Of a stretch of DNA of 64,000 bases, positions 56,171 through 64,000 are shown piece by piece. The stretch is from Isoetes taiwanensis (Eukaryota > Streptophyta > Lycopodiopsida > Isoetales > Isoetaceae). A program made the position numbers and the translations under genes. Positions within the stretch are counted from its first letter, which is position 1. Each line of letters opens with the position of its first letter. Under the pieces are notes generated by a model. That model saw only the letters and a list, made by a program, of their open reading frames with translations. It searched no databases and was not told the origin of the DNA. The stretch is from positions 20,696,386-20,760,385 of the forward strand of contig JAJEKV010000003.1 of assembly GCA_021234155.1 (NCBI GenBank), given 5' to 3'.

Positions 56171-57526
56171 TCATCGGTAGGGTACCGCGAAGTCAAAGAT
56201 ATCCAGTGCCACCGTTCTCTTGACTAGGATGACATGGTCGACTGTTGGGATTAGTCGAGCATGCCTACCAAAGCCTGAGAGTGTGATGAGCATGAATACT
56301 CCTTCTTCGCCCCTTGGGCTGAATTTGCGGTGGATGACCGCTATTCTCCCGTCCAATAGCAGAGGAAGGTAGTACCTTAGTGACCTGTCCCGGCTTGTCG
56401 CTGTTGATTCTTTGTCGGCTCGGGCACCGGCTCTATGTCTTCCCGCATATTCGTCGACGGGAATTTCCGTCTCTGTGGTCCTTATTGTTGAGGCAATTCT
56501 GGTCAGGTCGATCTCGCCTCTTCTCTGGACACCTGTGGGAGCTGATATCGAAGAACTTGGCATCAAAATGTTTGTGGTCTTGCCACGGATCCCCATCTGC
56601 TCTTGGATGGCGTAGAATTCTTCTTCTGAAGGCAGGTCCCGAGCTGTCATCATTTGCCGGATGCTGCTATATGCCTGGATATCTAAAGTCGACTCCCCTG
56701 TGTAGGTGTCGGCCTCCCTTACATGGATTGGGAAGTCGGAAGCCTCCCGATCGATGAACTCATCGAGGTCTGGTTGTTGCCGCAGAAGATGCAGCAACTC
56801 GTCTCGTCTGTACTCCCTGGCTCTGCATTCGAGGAGATTCTGGATGTCACTTAGGAGCAGATATTCCTGGCCGTTGATGATGATGGGAGCTAGGCTTGTG
56901 ATACCTAGCCCGAGCGGGGGAGCAATCCTGATGGTCTGCAGGTCCTGGTCGAAAACCTGGATCTCCTGCTCTGTTTGTCGCGGCTCCTAGTCCGGGTCGA
57001 ACTCGACGTAGTCTTCGTCTTCTGAGTCGAGCTCTTCGCCTTCGGCTCTTCCTTCTCGCTCCGCTTGATACTGCAATAGGAGCTGACCTTCTGCTGAAGA
57101 GGCTAGGGGATCCACGTCCATGGCCGGGATAGAGGGTTCCCCTATTGGGTTTAGGGCATGGTGAGGGAGAAAGATGGCTAAGGCAGCGGTATAGGAGAAA
57201 TACTTCGTCCTATTCACTGTCATGACCATCTAGTATGGCAATCTAGCAACCTTGTTGTTCAGGTACTTGGCAATGTTGGGGACATCACTTAAGGCTGCTT
57301 GGAGGGACTGCTTGAGAACAAAATATCCTGTACAGGGGGGAAGCTGTACCAAGGATGGTCCTACTCTAGCTTAGAACTTAGTCATGACTTCCATATATGA
57401 TGGGGTTGCCTGCAAGGTGGCTTGGATCTCTATCTCTTTCTGGAAAACTGCAAAGATGGCATTGACATCAGCCTCAGCTACATGGACACTGGCGTTGTAC
57501 CATCGTCTGAAATCTGCAGTTGCCAT
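56171..57526 (-). pseudogene. extra ORF b of the gypsy element, three in-frame stops
   Basis: One reading frame of 451 codons plus a final stop is kept without frameshift. It is interrupted by TAA (57371-57373), TAG (57230-57232) and TAG (56987-56989). All three can arise from Gln codons by a single C to T change. The N-terminus is MATADFRRWYNASVHVAEAD. The middle has an acidic stretch (GEELDSEDEDYVEFDPD). The C-terminal third includes LLLDGRIAVIHRKFSPRGEE and TVDHVILVKRTVALDIFDFA, with a folded-domain look. I do not recognise the family. A TATA box and two palindromes precede it, so it was probably transcribed on its own. Confidence 0.75.
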
Positions 57527-57636
57527 TGAACTTGACTAAACTGGGCTAACAAACAGCCCTTTAAGCGCCTAAGGGAGTTGGAAAATCGCCTAAAAACTGG
57601 GAGCAAACCTGTAAGATGCTAAGTGAGATATGGGGG

Positions 57637-57648
57637 CCTATTTATAGG
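57637..57648 (-). promoter_or_regulatory. TATA box upstream of ORF b
   Basis: CCTATAAATAGG (self-complementary) lies 111 nt before the ORF b start codon. It is a strong plant-type TATA motif. The pair of 65-bp palindromes lies about 190 and 395 nt further upstream. Confidence 0.65.
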
Positions 57649-57840
57649 AAAAAGGGAAAACCCTAATTTTTGGCAAACTTGAAAAATTTCTGGGTTTGGC
57701 AAATCTCACCTATTTTGAGGTCAAAATGAGGATTTGAAAGCTAATTTGAGGATCTGAGCATGAATAAGACTACCTAATGAACCTATTGCAACAAACTTGA
57801 GGTCAATTGGAGGTGGCATGAAAGAGATAATGTTGAAAGT

Positions 57841-57905
57841 ACTCACGGTGTGCGCTAGAAGGCTAACCTAAAATCTAGGTCGAGGTCCTGGCACATACCG
57901 TGAGC
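57841..57905 (-). promoter_or_regulatory. 65-bp palindromic element 1 (proximal, ORF b)
   Basis: The outer arms are ACTCACGGTGTGCGC and GGCACATACCGTGAGC. The inner arm pair around ACCTAAAATCTAGGT also pairs. It is the same length and layout as elements 2 to 4, and its TAGAAGGCT segment resembles element 3. Confidence 0.85.
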
Positions 57906-58043
57906 AATTTGGCCCTATTTGGTCAAAACTTATCTAAACAGGATGAACTAAGGGTCAAAGCATGATGGTCTCATCGAGATATGCAAGATTGACCCCTTAC
58001 TTGCCCAGTTTGGAGATGTTTAGGACCACTTTTGATGTGAAAT

Positions 58044-58108
58044 ACTCACGGTGTGCGCCTGGGGCCGGACCTAAATTTTAGGTCGATGCTCTGGCGCATA
58101 CCGTGAGT
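58044..58108 (-). promoter_or_regulatory. 65-bp palindromic element 2 (distal, ORF b)
   Basis: Outer arms ACTCACGGTGTGCGC and GCGCATACCGTGAGT, and inner palindrome GACCTAAATTTTAGGTC. It is almost identical to element 4 (three single-base differences by eye). Confidence 0.88.
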
Positions 58109-58343
58109 AACTTCTCACTTTTTGGCCATATGATATCCAATTTAACTAAAACAAAAGGCAATTATTGCTAATTCAATCTAGTTAACAACATTTATGCACT
58201 TATAACTTACCCAAAACAATTTTTTATTTACAAAATTTATTATTTACAAGATTTATCGTTCTCCTTTAATATAACTAGCTAATTGCATGTCCTTGATCAT
58301 TAGGGTCACTCTCTTGGCATGCATAGTGCACGCTCTCGAGTCT

Positions 58344-59481
58344 TCAAAATGCTGCACCAGCTTCTTGCAAGGCTAGTAGCATCTCGCCTGTGACCCTCAT
58401 GTTCGTGTCGAATTCCTGTACGACCTCCTTCACAAGCCTGGCGGATGGTGCTCGGGGGATGAGAAGGTCGTAACTTCTCTGAAAATGCAGATCTCTCAGA
58501 CTGCTTGGGACAGTTTCGATCCGGGCTTCCTCGCTATTGGCTTCTTGGGAGGTACCGGCTTCTCTGGAGGTGGCTTGAGCATCTTCTTCTTCGATGGTTG
58601 TCCTCCCTCGATGTAAGTGACCATGTTTGCCTGATAGTAGGAGTTGTAGGCCTCCCACTTCTTCATGTATTCCTGGTAGGCCTTTAATTTCTTCTGGTAG
58701 ACCCTGTGATGGTCTACCATATAAGACTCCCGGGCAGGTCGGGGCGGCTTCTTTGGATCCTTCTCCCACATGGGATAGGGTGGGGGTGTCTGTATCTGCC
58801 GATCCCTGTCCGTCCGATCCTCGTCTGCTGGTTTGGAGGAGCTCCCTACCTCTTGATCTCCGCCTGTGAAGGGCTGGTAATCCTCGTCATCTGAGTCGTC
58901 AGAGGATGGGGGCTGGTCGTGTTGCCGTTCCTTGATGACGATCTTTACATTAGGGGTCTTCTTTAGTTTCCTCTTGGGCTCCTCCTTGCCCTTCCCCTTG
59001 AGTTTTTTCTTGGCTTCTGCCTCCTGCTCTTCTCGCTTTCTTTTCTTCTCGGCCTTTCTCCTCTTCTTACGTTGTAACTTTGCCTTCTGCATTTGGATCC
59101 AGGCCTCGAGTTCTTCTTCCAGGGTGGGTTCGGGAGTGGGCTCCTTTTCTTCTTCCTGCTCCCGTTCTGCCCTCTCCTGCTGTCGTATCTCCTCTTCAAT
59201 TTGCTCGTATACCCTGCGGGTTTCTTCGTCCATTGGACCCTCAGAGTCAATGTCTGCTTCTTCGTCTAAGCGCTGGTTGATGATGTCGGCTAGTTCCTCC
59301 AAGGACTCCTGCCTCGACCCCTTTTCCTGTGACTCGACAGACGTACTCTCTTCTGCTGACGAAGGTGGGTCTCCTCCTGCGAGAAGCTGCTCCCGAAGTA
59401 GTTGCTGCATCCTCCTCTTGTCTTGGGCGCTGGCCCTTTCACCTGGTCGATGCTTGCGTCTGTCTGTTGGGTGCGCGCCAT
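58344..59481 (-). pseudogene. extra ORF a of the gypsy element (charged, gag-like), frameshifted
   Basis: The first ATG (59481) opens a 63-codon frame. The main frame starts at ATG 59410 and runs 304 codons to 58496. It is very rich in Glu, Lys and Arg (EEEIRQQERAEREQEEEKEP, KRKREEQEAEAKKKLKGKGK), then Pro/Lys-rich with PPPEKPVPPKKPIARKP. A plausible continuation in another frame (58769-58344) ends DLLIPRAPSARLVKEVVQEF...ALQEAGAAF, suggesting one or two frameshifts. Coiled-coil and nucleic-acid-binding composition suits a structural gag-like protein, but no zinc knuckle was seen. A TATA box and two palindromes lie upstream. Confidence 0.7.
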
Positions 59482-59582
59482 GCTTTACTTCAAGTCAAAC
59501 GGAGCTCTGGCGCCTAAAATTTGCCTCAAAGTGCGGGAGCTATCTTCTAAGCAGAAAGTCTACAAATGAGAAGGGTTTGGAT

Positions 59583-59592
59583 CTATTTATAG
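59583..59592 (-). promoter_or_regulatory. TATA box upstream of ORF a
   Basis: CTATAAATAG lies 102 nt before ATG 59481, in the same arrangement as the one upstream of ORF b. Confidence 0.65.
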
Positions 59593-59695
59593 TTTGGGCA
59601 AATTTTAGGTCAAATTCTAAGTTGCTCATTTTCATGAGTCAAGGCACATATTAACTTAAAACATGTAGTTACTTTAGAGTTTTCTAAGTAAAATT

Positions 59696-59760
59696 ACTCA
59701 TGGTGTGCGCTAGAGGGCTGATCTAATATTTAGATCAAGGCTCTGGCGCATACCATGAGC
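59696..59760 (-). promoter_or_regulatory. 65-bp palindromic element 3 (proximal, ORF a)
   Basis: Arms ACTCATGGTGTGCGC and GCGCATACCATGAGC, and inner palindrome GATCTAATATTTAGATC. It differs from the others by compensating changes on both arms (CACGG to CATGG with CCGTG to CCATG, and GACCTAA to GATCTAA with TTAGGTC to TTAGATC). Base pairing is therefore kept. Confidence 0.88.
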
Positions 59761-59908
59761 ATTTTTGCATTTTAGACAAAAATTATATAACTTCTAGACA
59801 TATTCCTAGGGGTGTGATATACAAATCTAGCTAAACCTTACCTTAAAATTCGATCTAGCATCTTTTCTTGTTCAAGTCCATCAAGTTTGAAGGTGATTAT
59901 GGCAAGTT

Positions 59909-59973
59909 ACTCACGGTGTGCGCCTGGGGCCTGACCTAAAATTTAGGTCGATGCTCTGGCGCATACCATGAGT
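59909..59973 (-). promoter_or_regulatory. 65-bp palindromic element 4 (distal, ORF a)
   Basis: Arms ACTCACGGTGTGCGC and GCGCATACCATGAGT, and inner palindrome GACCTAAAATTTAGGTC. Spacing to element 3 is 213 bp, against 203 bp for elements 1 and 2. Confidence 0.88.
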
Positions 59974-60071
59974 AAAATTTTTTTTTCCACTTTTTCGAGG
60001 TTTGAGAACCCTACTAAGTTAGTACTACTGGGAGCATGGCCAGTGCTTTGCTCTTGGTCTCCAAGAACATT

Positions 60072-60083
60072 GCTCTGATACCA
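60072..60083 (-). other. primer-binding site of the gypsy element
   Basis: TGGTATCAGAGC on the minus strand lies one base from the LTR end (GACGTCACA). It is complementary to initiator Met tRNA. Confidence 0.85.
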
Positions 60084-60084
60084 C

Positions 60085-61538
60085 TGTGACGTCCCCTATT
60101 CATATAGGGTGCACTCACCGTATACAAACAGGAGTTCATCCCCTATACCAGCTCCATGCTGATACAAGGCCCTCCACGTATCACTGCAACCTTGGCGAGT
60201 TCCAGTGGGAAGAATGAAGGGGTCATTTTACCCCGTCTCCCTCAGGGCCTACCTAGCTGCGGAAGTGTAAACATACATGTAAGTACAAATACATCAACAT
60301 CACATGACCATCACGAAGGATGGCTCACCACATATCTGCATAGATAAAAATCAGTACATCACATATGGAGATCCTACCCAAGGCTCAAACTCAAGAGGAA
60401 TGACTGACGGCTTGGGCCTCCAGAAGTCGTTGCAGACAGAATTCATGGCAAATGGATTTGGCTGACATAAGAACATGGCTTAGGGTAGTCCACTCCATCC
60501 GCCCCTCCTGTGCACACCTTGCAGAGTAGGTTGAAAAGTATTGGGACATGACTGTAGCCCGCCGGATGCATAGCCAGAGGGGTTGCATCTCCCCAGTTCC
60601 GATGGGGCAGGTAGGGATTGCTCCCACCAGGGGCTGGCATGCTAACTCAAGGTGACTAGAGGGCCACTGCCCGTACTCGACTGAACTCCATGGAAGGTGT
60701 ACACCACCCCAAGAGTGTCGAACCCATGCAAAGCCTGCACGTAGTGGTAGAGCATTAGGCCTAGTGCACTGTAGTCCCCGATAGGCTTTACTACCAGAGG
60801 GACGTGATCATGAGTCAGGACATGAGCCTCCTTGTAAGCCAGTCTAGCCCCTCTACCCACAACCAGATGTGGTTCTTGCACACATGCCGAATTTAATAGT
60901 GCATTAAAGAGGACTAGCTAGGAGCATCGACTACTAGGCTTTTAAGGCCTCTACCCCCCTTCCCAATACAATGATTCCACAGAAATCATCATCACATACA
61001 TATCATAGAAGAACTAAAGAATAAGATTTAATCTAAATCACAGAAGTTAGGTTCTTTAGTTATGGCTTGGTATCTAGAGGTCTAGATGGCTGCTATGGGT
61101 AATTCAATAGGCTAAATCTATTTACACTATGCTTGGGAGGCAGATTAGACTATTGAATTAGCCAAATACCTGGTCCTTGGCTTGCTCCTCCTGCTCTGAA
61201 CGCGTCCATGCTGCACAGAACTGCTTGAAGATGAAGCTAGAAAGGGAAGCTGATGAGCTAGGCTGCTCAGACAGACTTCGGGAGTCGAGATTGGCTCTTG
61301 GAGCAAGCGAAACAGAGTTCTAGAAGGCTGTGGATGAAAATGGAAAGTTAGGGTTTCAGATGCCTTATATAGACTATAAGTTAGAGCTAGGGTCTCCACC
61401 AACCTTTGAGCATGTGGGATAAATGGGTGTGGCCCACTTGCCTATATTAATTAAGTGGGCTAAAGTGTACACATGAATAAATGTGCACACACTTGCAAGT
61501 TGCCCCCTAGGGTTCTACTTACTTAGCTAATAGCTACA
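60085..61538 (-). repeat. 5' LTR of the gypsy element
   Basis: The LTR ends (minus strand) in GACGTCACA beside the primer site. The other end is placed at TGTAGCTATTAGC (61538) by the TG..CA rule and is less certain. A TATA motif CTATATAAGG lies at about 61363-61372. The orphan LTR at 45791-47150 is a relative. Confidence 0.75.
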
Positions 61539-61893
61539 TGTTGGCGTACACGTCAATCGGGATGGCGTGCACGCGTGACGATGCAGTACAATATACGTCT
61601 TGAAACCATATACTGTGCTGGAACGTCACAGCATTTGACCCTGATGTCAATGCATCCTTTACTGCTACTGTTTCTCTATGGGCTATGCAATGGACACCTT
61701 TAATTTCTGGATTCCTTGCTTGAAATCTAGTTACCAATCCTGTGCGACACCCTAACATAGTAGATGCGCCATCAATGGCAATAGCAACAATTTTATCTTC
61801 ATTCAAATCCATATCAATAATACTTGGGCGGCATCATAAGCAGCTTCAGCAGTACCATTTTCAAGCGATAAAAGCCTTACAAATGTGCATTTG
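61539..61893 (-). pseudogene. hAT-like (DUF4371-type) transposase fragment
   Basis: Minus-strand sequence from 61893 reads TFVRLLSLENGTAEAAYDA. After a 1-base shift near 61820 it reads IAIDGASTMLG and GVHCIAHRETVAVKDAL. These match the DGAS.M.G...G and HC.AHR motifs of the catalytic core in hAT/DUF4371 transposases. Coding similarity fades below about 61620. A LINE interrupts it at about 61893, so only the middle of the gene remains. Confidence 0.75.
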
Positions 61894-64000
61894 GGTTTGC
61901 CCTTCCCGTCCTCCCCCCGCGACTCAGGCTGCGCATACCATCCCTACTGACAAATAGGAATTGTGCCTCCGGGTGGTCTCATGGAATTGTCGAGGCTTCC
62001 CTTGGCAGAAGGGGGACAGTCTGAACTCCGTGGCAGCCGGTATGGATCTCATCTTCCTCATGGAGACATGGGAGCATGCTGGGCACAGGCTACCTGATTT
62101 GCCGGGTTACCAACATTTCTCGGTCTTCAATACATGCAGACAGCGGGGTCATGGTGGAGTGGCTTGCTACTGGGACAACCTTGGCACCGGTTACCCTCCG
62201 AAAGACAGACAGACACAACCGGTACTTCGGGTTCGTGTGCATAATACCGGTGGCAACCCTCTTTTTACGGCGCTTTGTTATTTCCCTCACGCAGACAAAG
62301 ACACCTTCTATCGCAGCCACCCCCGATGCGGATAGGATGGACCCAGATGTCGATCTATATGATGACATACGGCGACATCGCTAGATTGGGTAGGGTCGTC
62401 CTTCTTGGAGATTTCAATGCGGACGGGGAGTAGAGCAGCCCATGCGACTTGACCCCCTCGGCCGACGATGTCTGCGGCTTCGCTGCAGAAGTAGCCCCGC
62501 CACGCTGGTCGGATGACAGCGTGTCACTTCGCTTTGTGACGGTTGCTCTGCTATGTGGCATTTTTGACTTGATAATTTGCAATGGCCTTTCACAGTGGCC
62601 CGATTCTCGCAAGTGCACATGCAGACAGGACAATCAGGGGGGAGGGTCTAGTGTGGTGGACTATGTGCTTGTAGTTGCGCAAGATATGCATCTCATCACA
62701 AGCGTTTAGGGTGGGCACTGAGGCGGTCGGGATGAGGAGGTCGACTTTCGGATCACCTCCCACTTTATTTGGACTGGTTTGGCGAGCCGCGGGAACCCCC
62801 TATATGACCCCCGCCGCCCTCGGTTGAGACTCGATTATGGCGAAGGTGAGAGGACTACGCCGAGATGCTCATGGACGCCCTCCCGGTAATTTGCAGACCT
62901 CCACACTAGAAGCGCCAGCGGACCGGACTTCGCTATTACGGGATGCGGCCGGGCGGAGTGCTTTGGCACTTCGCCCCCCGCGTCGCCGCTCAGGGTCAGC
63001 AACATTCCCTCAGAACCGATGGTTTGATGCGACTGTAAAGAACGCATAGCGGCAGCTTCGGTCACATTGCGGATCCGGTACCAGCTTGCGGCCACCACGC
63101 GATCGCGCCCATCCGAAGGACACAAAGGCGCGGTACCTTGCCAAGCATCGAGGGGAGATGTTCGCTCTTTGGACACTCATCCTCGAACCTTTTGGGCTGA
63201 GAGTGCTTCAAGGCCGGCCCGACCCTCGGGGGACATCACACCCGGCGGTGGGAACAGTACTTGCAAGACTCTATGACCCGCCCGAGGGGCAGCGTGCGCC
63301 CATACCCCCACGGGATGGCCCCATTGGTTCTCGTGGGCGAGGATGTTGAGGAGGGGGCACGCAGCGGCTAGCTAATGGGAAGGCGGTGACCGACCCCGAT
63401 GGTATGCGGCCGAGTTACTCAAAGTGGGGCGGGGGCAGCGCTTGTGCCGGTCCTCACTACCCCGTTCATGAGCATTGCGGGGAGGGTTCCCCGACAATGG
63501 ACCTAAGCGGTGGTTGTTCCCATTCACAAGGCGGGCGACCCACCTTTGTCCGGCCATTACCGGACGATCATGGTCGGGATTCGATTATTTGCCAAACTGT
63601 TATCGGCATTCTCGAAGCAGCGGTTGACCCACCGAAGGCGGCGCCGGATGTGCGAGCCCTCACACAGTGAGCTTTCGACCCGCCACTCAACGATTGACCA
63701 TATCTTTCGCCTGCGGCACCGCGATTGAAGACGGTAGGAATCATCTTTTGGACTTGTATTCTTGCTTTGTGGACTTCGCAAAGGCTTTTGATCGGCCCCC
63801 CGAAAGTCGTGGGCTAAGCTGCGTCAATTGGGGGGCTCCGTACGCCTGCGAGAATGCCATATCACGGTGGTATGAGAGTTGTTTTGGCAGGATCACCGAT
63901 GGGCCAAGCATTCACCGGTAGTATCGGTCCGGCGGGGGTTGCCCCTCTCGCCAACACTTTTTGGCCTCTACATTGTCGGTTAGAGCCCGGCTTATCGAGC
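61894..64000 (+). mobile_element. GC-rich LINE, 5' part, degraded and cut by the window edge
   Basis: The endonuclease domain starts at 61961: MCLRVVSWNCRGFPWQKGDS, IFLMETWEHAG, then GGVACYWDN. Frame-shifted stretches further on include SSVVDYVLV (about 62650). Reverse transcriptase traces are PIHKAGDPPLSGHYRTI (about 63516), STIDHIFRLRH (about 63694) and CFVDFAKAFDRPP (about 63760). Stops and shifts in every part make it inactive. The sequence is distinctly more GC-rich than the rest of the window. The 3' end lies beyond 64000. Confidence 0.85.
61961..62335 (+). pseudogene. LINE endonuclease domain (partial)
   Basis: This frame of 124 codons carries the APE-type N-terminus (VSWNCRG), the ET motif (METWE) and the following GGVA region. 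The usual GDFN region appears only in another frame near 62410 (LLGDFNADGE), so the frame is broken. It would have nicked target DNA. Confidence 0.8.

Larger units (their letters stand above)
52579..61538 (-). mobile_element. Ty3/gypsy element with two extra ORFs, 3' LTR missing
   Basis: Order on the minus strand: LTR (61538-60085), initiator-Met primer site (60083-60072), two 65-bp palindromes, TATA, charged ORF a (59481-58344), two 65-bp palindromes, TATA, ORF b (57526-56171), and pol (55931-52579). Pol domain order RT-RNase H-integrase-chromodomain-like end defines Ty3/gypsy. All three coding units are damaged. A recognisable 3' LTR does not follow pol. Confidence 0.85.

Noticed and set aside
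58932-59654. A 240-codon plus-strand frame
   Set aside because: It is the antisense shadow of the Glu/Lys-rich ORF a and gives a low-complexity Ser/Cys/Phe/Leu product.

Overview
This window looks like nuclear DNA of a land plant. Introns have GT..AG borders, there is a plant-type U-box/ARM ubiquitin ligase, Ty1/copia, Ty3/gypsy and L1-type plant retroelements are present, and there are two plastid-like insertions (a 16S rRNA scrap and a trnN-GUU). An exon that resembles a Tctex1-type dynein light chain would fit a lineage with swimming sperm (fern, lycophyte, bryophyte or cycad/Ginkgo grade). That lineage guess is inference at low confidence. The window is overwhelmingly transposon-derived, and only one host gene looks complete.

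Left third (1-22.2 kb). A ~600-bp long hairpin is followed by a tandem duplication with splice-like borders, an AT-rich dispersed repeat, a short plastid 16S fragment and the isolated Tctex1-like exon. The key structure is at 7974-18387. A single coding exon (149 codons plus stop) was cut twice. One insertion is a 4,030-bp element with perfect 25-bp terminal inverted repeats and a 4-bp CTTT duplication. The other, only 91 bp further on, is a 5.9-kb L1-type LINE with a 12-bp target duplication. Removing both insertions and one copy of each duplication restores one open frame. The TIR element carries a GA-rich homopurine tract and a 68-bp minisatellite built on a 28-bp palindrome. A second TIR-like element (20138-22228) has GGTCGG-rich ends and holds two splice-compatible exons and a LINE tail.

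Middle (22.2-45 kb). The intact gene is a minus-strand U-box/ARM E3 ligase (3 coding exons, 1005 aa). Next come a decayed Ty1/copia 3' end and a structurally complete LTR retroelement without coding capacity (28073-34628; LTRs ~2.65 kb, internal part 1.24 kb, initiator-Met primer site, polypurine tract, TTCTT duplication). About 10 kb of mostly anonymous AT-rich DNA follows, with one LINE tail and further copies of the AT-rich repeat.

Right third (45-64 kb). In order: a tRNA-derived SINE, an orphan gypsy LTR with primer site, an organelle-like trnN block with a 114-bp tandem duplication, a LINE 3' end, a 180-bp tandem array ending in a CACTA-like terminus, then a minus-strand Ty3/gypsy element (52.6-61.5 kb). 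Its pol is broken by frameshifts and fused to gag by a deletion. It also carries two extra ORFs, each preceded by its own TATA box and its own pair of 65-bp palindromic elements. The window ends in a hAT-like transposase fragment interrupted by a GC-rich, decayed LINE that runs off the edge.

The most unusual signals are the paired 65-bp palindromes of the gypsy element, the doubly split exon with an unclassified TIR element, the palindrome minisatellite, and the non-autonomous LTR element carrying a SINE and RY-rich U3 regions.
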